Made by a program: the position numbers and the translations under genes
Part shown: positions 56,269-64,000 of the stretch, piece by piece
Layout: every line of letters starts with the position of its first letter
How positions within the stretch are numbered: the first letter of the stretch is position 1
The notes under the pieces: generated by a model
The model's input: only the letters and a program-made list of their open reading frames with translations
Databases searched by the model: none
Told to the model about the DNA's origin: nothing
From: Nocardioides kongjuensis
Lineage (GTDB): Bacteria > Actinomycetota > Actinomycetes > Propionibacteriales > Nocardioidaceae
Assembly (NCBI RefSeq): GCF_013409625.1
Contig: NZ_JACCBF010000001.1
Span: 4,963,001 to 5,027,000, forward strand
DNA length: 64,000 bases
Direction: 5' to 3'

Positions 56269-57893
56269 CCACCGCGAGCAGCGCCGTCCACAACACCGGC
56301 CTCGCCGTCATGACCGTGCTGCGCAGCTACGGCATCGACACGATCTTCGGCATCCCGGGCACGCACAACCTCGAGCTCTACCGGCACCTGCCCGGGTTGG
56401 GCATCCACCCGGTGACCACCCGTCACGAGCAGGGCGCCGGGTACGCCGCCGACGGCTGGGCGCAGCAGACCGGGCTGCCCGGGGTCGTCATCACGACCTC
56501 CGGTCCCGGCCTGCTCAACGCGCTCTCCGCGGCGGCGACGTCGTACTGCGAGTCCCGGCCGATGATCGTCCTCTCGCCCGGCCCGGCCCGCGGCCAGGAG
56601 GGCGCGGACCGCGGCACGCTCCACGAGACCAAGGACACCAGCGGGGCCGCGGCCGCGGTCATGCAGTGGAGCCGCCGGGTCTCCTGCGCCGAGGAGGCGG
56701 TCGAGGCGGTGCACGACGCCTTCGCGCTGTTCTGGACCTCACGGCCGCGTCCGGTGCACATCGAGATCCCGCTCGACGTCCTCGAGGCGGAGGCGGAGGT
56801 CGCGGCCGACCGGCTCGTCGCCCGTCCCGCCCCGGTCGCGGTGCGGGCGGACGAGGCGGCGATCGCCGCCGCCGTGACGGCGCTGGCCGGCGCCTCCGAC
56901 GTCGTGGTCCTGGCGGGTGGCGGCTCGCTGCCCGCCGGCGACGACGTACGGCGCCTGGTCGAGCTCCTCGACGCCCCCGTCGTGACCACGCTCAACGGCA
57001 AGGCGTCGGTGCCCGAGTCGCACCCGCTGTCGCTGGGCGCCGACATCCGCACCCCGGCCGCGCAGAAGGCGTGCAGCGGGGCCGACGTCCTGCTCGTGCT
57101 CGGGTCGAAGGTGGGCGAGGCCGAGCTCTGGGGGGGCTTGGTCGAACCCACCGGCACCGTGGTCCGGGTCGACGTCCTCGAGAGCCAGATGGACGTCAAC
57201 CTCACGGCCGGCGTGCGTCTCGTCGGGGACAGCGCGGCCGTCGTACCGCAGCTCGTCGAGGCGCTCGAGCGTGCCGGCGTGGGCGCCCGCGGCCGCGGCG
57301 CCGCCGGCGCCGCCATGCTGCGCGACGAGGTCCGTGCCCAGGCCGCCGGGACCGCCCCCGACCTCGTCGCGCTGACCCGCGAACTGGTCGCCGGCATGCC
57401 CGACGGCACGATCGTCGCCGGCGACTCCTCGCAGGTCACCTACTTCGGCACGTCCTCGATCGCCCAGGACCGGCCGCACTCGTTCCTCTACATGCCGGCG
57501 TACGCGACCCTGGGCTACGGCCTGCCCGCCGCGATCGGCGCGAAGGTCGCCGCCCCCGAGCGCGCCGTCGTCTGCGTGGCCGGCGACGGTGCGCTGATGT
57601 TCGCGATCCAGGAGCTCGCCACCGCTGTGGAGCAGGGTCTCGACCTCGTCGTCGTCTGCGTCGACAACGGCGGCTACGCCGAGATCAAGCAGAACGAGGC
57701 CGATCGGGGCATCGCGCCGATCGGTGTGGACCTCCACCAGCCCGACTGGGCAGCGCTGGGCCGCGCCTTCGGCGGCCACGGCACGCGCGTGGAGGCGGCG
57801 ACGGAGCTGGCGGCCGCGGTGCGGGAGGCGATCACCGGGGGAGGAGTGCACGTCGTGCACGTCCCGCTGGCGATCTTCGCCGACCGGCGCTGA
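56265..57893 (+). CDS. Thiamine-diphosphate-dependent enzyme (acetolactate synthase/2-oxo acid decarboxylase-like)
   Basis: A 542-residue three-domain ThDP enzyme: YGIDTIFGIPGTHNLELY, TRHEQGAGYAADGWAQQTG (catalytic Glu55), TTSGPGLLNALSAAATSY, central domain with GGGSLPAGDDVRRLVELLDAPVVTTLNGKASVPESHPL, and ThDP site CVAGDGALMFAIQELATAVEQGLDLVVVCVDNGGYAEIKQ (GDG...DN, with Asp where many have Asn). Overall it resembles 5-guanidino-2-oxopentanoate (2-ketoarginine) decarboxylase AruI. GTG 56265 overlaps the amidohydrolase stop. Together with the aminotransferase it could run a transaminase route: amino acid to 2-oxo acid, then to aldehyde and CO2. The precise substrate is open. Confidence 0.84.
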   Translation: MTTASSAVHNTGLAVMTVLRSYGIDTIFGIPGTHNLELYRHLPGLGIHPVTTRHEQGAGYAADGWAQQTGLPGVVITTSGPGLLNALSAAATSYCESRPMIVLSPGPARGQEGADRGTLHETKDTSGAAAAVMQWSRRVSCAEEAVEAVHDAFALFWTSRPRPVHIEIPLDVLEAEAEVAADRLVARPAPVAVRADEAAIAAAVTALAGASDVVVLAGGGSLPAGDDVRRLVELLDAPVVTTLNGKASVPESHPLSLGADIRTPAAQKACSGADVLLVLGSKVGEAELWGGLVEPTGTVVRVDVLESQMDVNLTAGVRLVGDSAAVVPQLVEALERAGVGARGRGAAGAAMLRDEVRAQAAGTAPDLVALTRELVAGMPDGTIVAGDSSQVTYFGTSSIAQDRPHSFLYMPAYATLGYGLPAAIGAKVAAPERAVVCVAGDGALMFAIQELATAVEQGLDLVVVCVDNGGYAEIKQNEADRGIAPIGVDLHQPDWAALGRAFGGHGTRVEAATELAAAVREAITGGGVHVVHVPLAIFADRR

Positions 57894-57935
57894 CCGGCGC
57901 CGCCCGGCGCCGACCGAGGCGTGCGGGCGCGGCGC

Positions 57936-59432
57936 TCACTGCCCCAGGCCCGCGCCGTCCTCGGTCAGCTCGTCGATCGGCTCGCCGTTCCACTCGTCGG
58001 GCTGACCGTTGAGGTCGGTCCGCTCGGTGGGCACGTCGAGGCGCTGCGCGGTGAGGTCGCGAGGCTGCAGGGTGAAGCCCTGCCAGTGCAGCTGCATGGG
58101 TGACTGGTCCTCGTCACGGGGGACGTGGTGGTAGCCGACGGCCACCCAGGAGACGACGTCGGACAGCTGGTGCTGCCCGCCGGCGGCGACGTAGTCGAGG
58201 ACGCCGTTGCCGCACGCTCCGCGGTTCGCGGTGGCGAACACCTGGCAGTCGTCGGCGTTGGTGAAGGCCACGTCGTACCCGCTGCCGGGTGCGGCCGGTC
58301 CGTGGTCACGCTGGTCGCGGGTGAAGGTGAAGCTGTCGGAGCGGCCGAGGTCGATCTCGTAGGAGATCGGGTGCCCGTCCGCGTTGCGGGTCGCCGGTGC
58401 CAGCACCCGCCACCAGCGTCGGTCGGCGCGGTGGGCCAGGGTCGGGTGCGTGACCCGGGTCAGTCCGCCGTCCACCACGGGTGACTGGGGTCCGAGGCGT
58501 CCGGTGTCGCGGGCGTCGTACTGCTCGACGGCGAGGCCGGCGTCCGCATCGGCCCCGTCCGACCGGAGGGCCCAGTGGATGCGCCACACCGCGTTGTGGG
58601 CGTGGCTGGCGGCGTACGGCGGCCGGTCGTCTCCGTCGGGCGCCACGGCGTGGCCGTGGGCCTCGTCGTCGGTGTAGTCGGTGGGGGAGAGGTCGCCGGT
58701 GGCGCCGAGGGAGACCTCGATGGTCCCGTCGGAGGCGAAGGTGTAACGGGTGACGTACTCGTACCAGCCGACCTTCGACAGCGTCGACAGGCTCCAGGCG
58801 GTGTGGCGGGCCACGTCGACGTGGCCGTTCTCCTCGGCGTGGTAGGCCAGTCCCGCGTCGGCGACCTCGCTGCACAGCACGGTGCGCTCGGGGGTGTCGC
58901 CGAACCTCGTGCCGTCGCCGATGTCGGGGACGGGCAGTGCGACCAGCTCGCCGGGGCACTCGGTGGCGCCGAGCGTCTGCATCTTGAGCCCGCCGAAGCC
59001 CGCGCTGGTGATGTCCGAGGTGAGCCGCTCGCCGGTGTCGTAGGGCACCTCGAGCTGTGCGAGACCGATCTCGTGCGCGACCAGGACCGAGGTCCCCGGC
59101 GAGCTCAGGCGTACGTCGCGCAGCACCATCCCGCGCTGGGGGTCGAGGTGGAAGCACAGGGTCCATGCCGTCGAGGGGGCGTCCTTCGCCGAGGAGGCAG
59201 GCAGCCTCTGCCCGAGCCCGGTGTCGCCGTCCGGGCACGACACGGCCACCGTCGTGGCACTGACCCCTCCGGTGCCGGTCGGCCCCGCTGCCCGGTCGGT
59301 GGGCCGGTCCGTGCCCCCGCAGCCCGCCGCGGCCAGGGCGAGGAGGGCGACGGCGAACGAGCGGAGCAGGTGGCGGCCGGCCGACGGGCGCTGGGGGGAT
59401 GCGCCCGTCAGCCGGGTCGTGCCGCTCAGCAA
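57936..59432 (-). CDS. Copper-amine-oxidase-like lipoprotein
   Basis: A 498-residue exported protein. The start TTG 59432 overlaps the stop of the upstream surface-protein gene (TTGCTGA), and the leader HLLRSFAVALLALAAAGC ends in a lipobox. The C-terminal part matches the copper amine oxidase catalytic domain: VGWYEYVTRYTFASDGTIEVSLGATG (Tyr224 at the place of the tyrosine that becomes topaquinone), SHAHNAVWRIHWAL (His277-x-His279, copper ligands) and VSWVAVGYHHVPRDEDQSPMQLHWQGFTLQPRDL, the family's C-terminal block. The usual Asn-Tyr-(Asp/Glu)-Tyr reads Trp-Tyr-Glu-Tyr, so cofactor formation is uncertain. It is shorter than typical enzymes (about 640), lacking N-terminal domains. A diverged amine oxidase or a copper-binding relative is likely. 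Confidence 0.74.
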   Translation of the reverse strand: MLSGTTRLTGASPQRPSAGRHLLRSFAVALLALAAAGCGGTDRPTDRAAGPTGTGGVSATTVAVSCPDGDTGLGQRLPASSAKDAPSTAWTLCFHLDPQRGMVLRDVRLSSPGTSVLVAHEIGLAQLEVPYDTGERLTSDITSAGFGGLKMQTLGATECPGELVALPVPDIGDGTRFGDTPERTVLCSEVADAGLAYHAEENGHVDVARHTAWSLSTLSKVGWYEYVTRYTFASDGTIEVSLGATGDLSPTDYTDDEAHGHAVAPDGDDRPPYAASHAHNAVWRIHWALRSDGADADAGLAVEQYDARDTGRLGPQSPVVDGGLTRVTHPTLAHRADRRWWRVLAPATRNADGHPISYEIDLGRSDSFTFTRDQRDHGPAAPGSGYDVAFTNADDCQVFATANRGACGNGVLDYVAAGGQHQLSDVVSWVAVGYHHVPRDEDQSPMQLHWQGFTLQPRDLTAQRLDVPTERTDLNGQPDEWNGEPIDELTEDGAGLGQ

Positions 59433-62400
59433 GGGGTGCGCACCCCCGCGTTGCCCAGGTTCAGCTGGGCGCCGTTCGCCCGGCGCAGGACCGCGATGCT
59501 CACCGCCGACACCTGCAGTGCGCCCAGGCGGGTCGAACCGTCCGGGTTGCGGCAGGTCCCCGTCTCCTGGTGGTTGACCTGGACGGACACTCCCATCGCG
59601 GCGAGGTCGAGGAACGGCTTGACCGCCTTGCGCAGCGGGATGGTGATCAGGCCGGTCTTGACGTCGTCGACGGCGAGCCGGAACAGCTGGTCGCCCGCGT
59701 CCCCGAGCAGCAGGTTGCGGGCGGGGACCACCAGCTTGTTGACGACCGGCCTGAGGAGGTTGACCGCCAGCATCAGGGTGCCGCAGAGCACGCGGCCGGT
59801 CAGGCCGGTCGGGGTGCACGTCGCCGGGTTGAGCTGGTCGCCCATCAGGTTCAGGCTCCAGGCGGCGGTGGCGCTGTCCGTCGGTGAGACGGCGAGCTTC
59901 GCGCCCAGGTCGATGGTGATCGCGCCGAGGGCGTTCTCGACGGCGCCGAGGGCGATGGCGGTGACCTCGTTCATGAGGTCGTGGACGGACTCGGCGACCA
60001 TCGGGTAGAGCTCGTCGTTGATGAGCTCGGTGTCGGGGTCCTGGCTGTTGAGGCCGGTGGGGTCGCCGGAGCGGACGTCCTGGGGTGGGAGGAGCGGGCC
60101 GTCCTCGGTCTCCTGGCCGTGGAGGGCCTGGTCGAGGTGGATGGTGGCGGTGCCGGTGGAGAAGTCCACGGTGAGGACGTGGTTCTTCGTGGTGACCGGC
60201 CGGGCCAGGATCGCCGCGAACACGTCCTCCTGCATCCGCGAGGTGATGTGCGCGGTGAGCGAGGTCCCGTAGGGCAGTGCCTTGGTGAGCGCGGTCAGGT
60301 CGAGCACCTTGTTGAGGGTGTTCTCCGCCGCCTGGTCCATCAACCCGATCGCGTCGTAGATCATCGCCGATGCCTGCTCCACCGCGGGTGAGTGCAGTTC
60401 GAGGTCGGCCTGCCCGACGCGGTACCGGCCCGGTCCGCCGACGCCGTCGGGGTCGAGGATCCTCCCGGCCTCGGCCTGCACCTCGGCACCCAGTGCGCCG
60501 AGGTCGAGCGTGGCCCGGTCGATCGCGAGGTCGGTGAGACCGTCGATGCCGCCGCGCCGGAGCAGGGCGAGCAGGTCGATCCTGGCCGGCCCGGTGCCGG
60601 ACGCGGGTGTGTTGTCGAGGCTGATCGAGCCGTCCGGACCGACCGCCCCGGTGACCGCCCGGGCGTCGGTCGGTGACGTCGCGGTCGACTCGGACTGGAT
60701 GCCCGCCAGGTCGCCGTACTCGACGAAGTCCTCGACCGGGACCTCCACCCCGCCGAGCAGCACGTACTGCTGGCCGAGCACCGACGGGTTGGGGCCCGCC
60801 CGGTTCGGGCCCGGGCTGGTGCCGGGCCACGCCTCGGAGTAGCCGAGGCCCGCGACCGGCACGGTCCCGGAGTTCGCGTCGAGGACGCTCGCTCGGGCCG
60901 CGGGCGCGCACGCCTCGACCCGTGCGGAGGCGTTGCCGAGGCTGAGACGACCCAGGTTCAGGGCCGGCACGAGGGCGATGCTGAAGGCCGAGACCGACAG
61001 CCGGTCGACCCCGCTGCCACCGTCGGGGGTGGTGCACGAGCGCGAGGTCTGGTGGTTGACCTGGACCGACAGCACCTTCGCGGCCAGGTCGATGACCGGC
61101 TTGAGCGCGTTGCGGACCGGGATGGTGATCAGGCCGGTCTTGACGTCGTCGACGGCGAGCCGGAACAGCTGGTCACCCTGGTCGCCGACGAGGAGATCGC
61201 GGAGTGGGGCGAACACCTCGTCGTACGCCGGCCGGGTGGCCTCGACCGCGGCGGCCAGCTGGTCGCAGGCACCGCCGGCGGGCATGCACTGCACCGGCGC
61301 GAGCTGGTTCGAACCGAGGTTCGCCGTCCAGGTCGCGGTCGCACCTGCTCGCGTCGCGGTGAAGTCGACGGTGATGCTGTCGAGGGCGTTCTCGACGGCG
61401 CCGAGGGCGATGGCGGTGACCTCGTTCATGAGGTCGTGGACGGACTCGGCGACCATCGGGTAGAGCTCGTCGTTGATGAGCTCGGTGTCGGGGTCCTGGC
61501 TGTTGAGGCCGGTGGGGTCGCCGGGGCGGACGTCCTGGGGTGGGAGGAGCGGGCCGTCCTCGGTCTCCTGGCCGTGGAGGGCCTGGTCGAGGTGGATGGT
61601 GGCGGTGCCGGTGGAGAAGTCCACGGTGAGGACGTGGTTCTTCGTGGTGACCGGCCGGGCCAGGATCGCCGCGACGACCTTCTCCTGCAGGGCCGAGGAC
61701 ACGTGCGCCGAGAGCGTCGTCCCGTCGGGCAGCGAGCCGCCCAGCGTCGAGGTGTCGAGCAGTTGGTTGAGCCGGTCCTCGGCGGCCCGGTCCATCCGGC
61801 CGGCGGCGTCGTAGAGCGCGCCAGCGGCTGCCTTGACCACGGGTGAGCCGAGGTCGAGGTCCGCCTGGGCGACGCGGTAGCGACCCGGTCCACCCACGCC
61901 GTCGAGGTCGACGAACACGCCGTTCTCGGCCCTCACCTCGGCACCGCCGATGCCGAGGCGGAGCCTCGCCTGGTCGACGAGCAGGTTGGTGAGACCGGAG
62001 ACGCCGGCCTTGCGGAACAGTGCGAGCAGGTCGATGTCGACGGGGGTGAAACCACCGTTCGCGCGGTCCAGGGTGAGCGCGCCGTCTGCGCTGAGCGCAC
62101 CACTGATGCCGCGGGCCGCGGTCGGGCTCGTCGCCTCCGACTCGGAGTACAGGGCGCCGGCCTGGCCGAAGTCGATGAAGTCCGCCAGGGGAACCTTCAC
62201 CCCGTCGAGCAGCACCAGGTTGCGACCGGCGGCATCAGCGTCGAGGTGGGACCGGTTGGGCCCTGGATTCGCCTCGGACGACGCGCTCGACCACCCCGCG
62301 CCGGCCAGGCGCACCGCGCCCGACGTCAGCTCGATCCAGCTCGCCGACGCACCGGCCGGATCGCTCGGGCTCGACGGGTTCGCCGGCGCGGAGCCGGCCG

Positions 62401-62524
62401 GCGCGGAGAGGCCGGTGACGGCCAGAGCAGTGACCGCGAGGACCGCGGTCGATCGACGTACGCCGCCGCGGTGGCGACGAAGCGTGTGACGCCCTCGCGG
62501 GCAGTGTCCCCATGAAAACAGCAT
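59426..62524 (-). CDS. Large two-repeat secreted protein ('choice-of-anchor G' type)
   Basis: A 1,032-residue exported protein. The N-terminus (MLFSWGHCPRGRHTLRRHRG...RRSTAVLAVTALAVTGLSAPAGSA) is a long signal peptide. The mature part is two homologous halves of about 480 residues, each with '(G/E)xNPGPNR', 'VLL(D/G)GV(K/E)VP(L/V)(A/E)DF', 'GVGGPGRYRV(A/G)QADL(D/E)L', 'LARPVTTKNHVLTVDFSTGT' and 'LFRLAVDDVKTGLITIP'. These are features of actinobacterial choice-of-anchor G proteins, whose function is unknown. No LPxTG or C-terminal helix is seen, so anchoring is unclear. ATG 62524 is preferred for its GGGGG site; ATG 62536 is possible. It is coupled to the amine-oxidase-like lipoprotein gene downstream. 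Confidence 0.78.
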   Translation of the reverse strand: MLFSWGHCPRGRHTLRRHRGGVRRSTAVLAVTALAVTGLSAPAGSAPANPSSPSDPAGASASWIELTSGAVRLAGAGWSSASSEANPGPNRSHLDADAAGRNLVLLDGVKVPLADFIDFGQAGALYSESEATSPTAARGISGALSADGALTLDRANGGFTPVDIDLLALFRKAGVSGLTNLLVDQARLRLGIGGAEVRAENGVFVDLDGVGGPGRYRVAQADLDLGSPVVKAAAGALYDAAGRMDRAAEDRLNQLLDTSTLGGSLPDGTTLSAHVSSALQEKVVAAILARPVTTKNHVLTVDFSTGTATIHLDQALHGQETEDGPLLPPQDVRPGDPTGLNSQDPDTELINDELYPMVAESVHDLMNEVTAIALGAVENALDSITVDFTATRAGATATWTANLGSNQLAPVQCMPAGGACDQLAAAVEATRPAYDEVFAPLRDLLVGDQGDQLFRLAVDDVKTGLITIPVRNALKPVIDLAAKVLSVQVNHQTSRSCTTPDGGSGVDRLSVSAFSIALVPALNLGRLSLGNASARVEACAPAARASVLDANSGTVPVAGLGYSEAWPGTSPGPNRAGPNPSVLGQQYVLLGGVEVPVEDFVEYGDLAGIQSESTATSPTDARAVTGAVGPDGSISLDNTPASGTGPARIDLLALLRRGGIDGLTDLAIDRATLDLGALGAEVQAEAGRILDPDGVGGPGRYRVGQADLELHSPAVEQASAMIYDAIGLMDQAAENTLNKVLDLTALTKALPYGTSLTAHITSRMQEDVFAAILARPVTTKNHVLTVDFSTGTATIHLDQALHGQETEDGPLLPPQDVRSGDPTGLNSQDPDTELINDELYPMVAESVHDLMNEVTAIALGAVENALGAITIDLGAKLAVSPTDSATAAWSLNLMGDQLNPATCTPTGLTGRVLCGTLMLAVNLLRPVVNKLVVPARNLLLGDAGDQLFRLAVDDVKTGLITIPLRKAVKPFLDLAAMGVSVQVNHQETGTCRNPDGSTRLGALQVSAVSIAVLRRANGAQLNLGNAGVRTPC
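59926..60219 (-). repeat. 294-bp near-identical internal repeat, copy 2
   Basis: This stretch in the second half of the surface protein is identical to 61381-61674 except for one base seen (A versus G in the GCCGGnGCG context, Ser versus Pro). Flanking parts of the two halves are much more diverged, so the block looks like recent gene conversion. Confidence 0.9.
61381..61674 (-). repeat. 294-bp near-identical internal repeat, copy 1
   Basis: Partner of 59926-60219 at a constant offset of 1,455 bp. A second shared stretch of about 55 bp (59638-59692 and 61120-61174, ending in CGGAACAGCTGGTC) lies downstream at a different offset of 1,482 bp. Confidence 0.9.
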
Positions 62525-62789
62525 TACGACCCCCATGCGCCGTACCCGAAATGGTTTGAGAGAGCAGGACAAACCAACTGCGATGGGTCACTCCCGGGCC
62601 ACACCCGAGCGTGACGTGGCACACAGCGAAGTCCTCGCGGGGAGAGAGGCACAAGACTCGAAATGACTATGGACTTCGCTCGCCGTTCGTGGTGCTGCGC
62701 GCGGAATCGGCTCTGTCCCGAAGGTGCCGTTCGTCGCTAGGGTGAGCCGTGAAGCGTCCAATTTCATCTTTCGGGAGATGGGGATCTCG

Positions 62790-63311
62790 ATGCGTCGTCA
62801 CCTGGTCCTGGGCAGTGCCGTCGTGGCACCCCTCGCGTTCCTGCTCGCCCTGGTCGGGTGGGGGAGTCCCGCGTCCGCGGACGACTACACGCCGGCGCTG
62901 CCGACGTCGTGCCGGGTCAGCGTGCCCGCCACCGTCGTGGGCGACCGCGTCGTCGTACGGGTGCGGGGGAGCGTGGCCGGCCACGTGCAGCCGACCGGGA
63001 ACGTGACGGTCGAGGTCGACAAGAGCTTCTCGAAGAAGGTGCGCTACGACGGGGTGGCCGTCGAGGTCCTCGGTCCGCGGCTGAGCCGGGGCGAGCACAA
63101 GGCGAGTGCCACCTTCGTCCCCGACGATGTGAAGAAGTTCTCCGGGTGTCGCGACGCCGTGACGTTCTCCGTGGGTGCCGAGCAGGCCGGTGGGGGCGGC
63201 ACCGGTGGACTGCCCAACACCGGTGGGCCGCACCTGGGGTTCCTCCTCGCCGGGGTCGGGCTCGTGGCGACCGGTGGTGGACTCGTCGAGCGGGGCCGCC
63301 GCCGCGCGTGA
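62790..63311 (+). CDS. Small LPNTG-anchored surface protein
   Basis: A 173-residue exported protein. The signal peptide (MRRHLVLGSAVVAPLAFLLALVGWGSPASA) is cleaved after residue 30. One beta-sandwich-like domain of about 100 residues follows (CRVSVPATVVGDRVVVRVRGSV...GNVTVEVDKSF, Ig-like with two cysteines), then a Gly-rich linker and the sorting signal LPNTG at 141-145, a hydrophobic helix and RGRRRA. The 33-residue sorting signal has the same length and LPNTGGP start as that of the protein at 45461. ATG 62790 has GGGGAT upstream; ATG 62778 is also possible. The 265-bp gap to the divergent large surface protein holds no gene. Confidence 0.86.
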   Translation: MRRHLVLGSAVVAPLAFLLALVGWGSPASADDYTPALPTSCRVSVPATVVGDRVVVRVRGSVAGHVQPTGNVTVEVDKSFSKKVRYDGVAVEVLGPRLSRGEHKASATFVPDDVKKFSGCRDAVTFSVGAEQAGGGGTGGLPNTGGPHLGFLLAGVGLVATGGGLVERGRRRA

Positions 63312-63320
63312 CCCGAGGCG

Positions 63321-63989
63321 TCAGCGAGGCGGTGGCGCCGCCGGCGTCCCGACCACCTGACCGAGCTCGGCGGCCACCCCGGCCAGCATCATCCGCAGGC
63401 CGCACTCGAAGGCCGCCTCGGCCCGGTGCGCTGCGTCGCGCTGCTTCGCCAGGGCGGCGGTGAGGCTCGGAGCCTCGACCCCGTCGGGGACCTCCCACAT
63501 CACGTCCGGAGCCGCGAGGTCGAGGGCGGAGCCGATCACGAAGTTGTCCATGGCCGTCAGGACCTCCATGGCGCGGTCGACGGGGATGCCGATCTCCTCG
63601 AGGAGCACGACGATCCGGTCGTAGGCCGCGATCGCCTGCGGCGACCTGACGGTCGTCATCGTCAGCAGCGGCACGACGCGTGGGTGGGCGGCGAAGACGG
63701 CCCGGTAGGAGCGCAGGAACGCCGGGATGGCGGTGTCCCACGGCTGCTGCTCCAGGATCGCGACGTCCATGTGGGCGCTCACCTGCTCGCGCAGCAGCTC
63801 GATGACGCCGGAACGACCGTCGACGTGGTGGTACAGCGAGGACGTCGTCACGCCGAGCCTGCGGGCCAGCTCGGGCAGGTTGACGTCTCCGGTCTCGTCG
63901 ACGAGGTCGAGGGCGGCGCGGCCGATCTTGGCGCGGTCGAGGACCGCCTTGCGGGGGCGCCCCGCGCGACGGTGGGTGATCTCGCTCAC
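63321..63989 (-). CDS. TetR family transcriptional regulator
   Basis: A 222-residue TetR protein: GRPRKAVLDRAKIGRAALDLVDETGDVNLPELARRLGVTTSSLYHHVDGRSGVIELLREQV is the DNA-binding domain, with the LGVTTSSLYHHV recognition helix typical of the TetR-class C domain group. GTG 63989 is near the right edge, so its upstream partners are outside the window. It is convergent with the small LPNTG gene (9-bp gap). Confidence 0.85.
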   Translation of the reverse strand: MSEITHRRAGRPRKAVLDRAKIGRAALDLVDETGDVNLPELARRLGVTTSSLYHHVDGRSGVIELLREQVSAHMDVAILEQQPWDTAIPAFLRSYRAVFAAHPRVVPLLTMTTVRSPQAIAAYDRIVVLLEEIGIPVDRAMEVLTAMDNFVIGSALDLAAPDVMWEVPDGVEAPSLTAALAKQRDAAHRAEAAFECGLRMMLAGVAAELGQVVGTPAAPPPR

Positions 63990-64000
63990 GACTGCCTCTT

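Noticed and set aside
57894-57935. Repeated GGCGCCG blocks between the ThDP enzyme and the amine-oxidase-like gene
   Set aside because: They are short GC-rich direct repeats partly continuing from coding sequence; no stable, specific terminator could be drawn.
1-64000. tRNA, rRNA, CRISPR arrays, transposases, integrases or attachment sites
   Set aside because: I found none by eye. The multicopy HNH gene is not by itself evidence of a mobile element.

Overview
The window is very GC-rich chromosomal DNA from an actinobacterium, most likely a Nocardioides-type member of the Propionibacteriales. The evidence is gene content and style: tightly packed genes with ATGA/GTGA/TGATG overlaps, many GTG and some TTG starts, a DUF222/HNH ('13E12-type') gene behind a LexA box, an F420-type LLM oxidoreductase, a CYP51 operon arranged as in mycobacteria, SigE-type sigma factors and LPNTG surface proteins. 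I saw no tRNA, rRNA, CRISPR array, prophage or insertion sequence. The species call is inference.

Layout. 1-5.3 kb: an aromatic-acid module (FAD monooxygenase running off the left edge, EntE/SdgA-like aryl-acid AMP ligase, divergent AAHS-type transporter, secreted alpha/beta hydrolase). 5.3-15.3 kb: housekeeping and envelope genes (sirtuin, PCMT, DUF2277, a sigma factor coupled to a membrane beta-propeller, a saccharopine-dehydrogenase-like reductase, a TadG-like protein, and one protein that fuses sigma factor, zinc finger, membrane segment and exposed domain). 15.3-25.8 kb: the sterol/lipid-type cluster with CYP123-like P450, SDR, CYP51, ferredoxin, NTF2-like protein, aldehyde dehydrogenase, SDR, 3-hydroxyisobutyrate-dehydrogenase-like enzyme and CMD protein, behind a TetR gene and a KstR-like operator; an LLM oxidoreductase and an unknown protein point the other way. 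25.9-31.6 kb: a MarR-flanked CoA-thioester operon (crotonase, acetoacetyl-CoA synthetase-like ligase, 3-hydroxyacyl-CoA dehydrogenase, amidohydrolase) that looks like a retro-Claisen side-chain pathway, then a TetR gene. 31.7-38.7 kb: a YtcJ-like amidohydrolase with a complete Dpp/Opp-type importer. 38.7-41.1 kb: a phosphopantetheinyl transferase and an SOS-box HNH gene.

41.1-47.5 kb is the most unusual part. A 1,233-residue secreted protein ends in a class F sortase domain and is followed by a 668-residue LPNTG cell-wall protein. Both genes have long, related untranslated leaders ending in the same C-run/15-nt/G-run hairpin exactly 10 nt before the start codon. A second surface block at 57.9-63.3 kb holds a copper-amine-oxidase-like lipoprotein, a two-repeat 'choice-of-anchor G' type protein with a 294-bp nearly identical internal duplication, and a small LPNTG protein.

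47.6-57.9 kb: a quinone-oxidoreductase-like enzyme, a TetR gene, a flavin reductase, and an amino-acid module (aminotransferase, TetR, three-gene polar amino acid importer, second YtcJ-like amidohydrolase, ThDP-dependent 2-oxo acid decarboxylase). A TetR gene closes the window.

The general theme is a soil heterotroph with several self-contained uptake-plus-degradation modules, each beside its own TetR or MarR regulator and, in several cases, visible palindromic operators, combined with a sortase-linked surface system.
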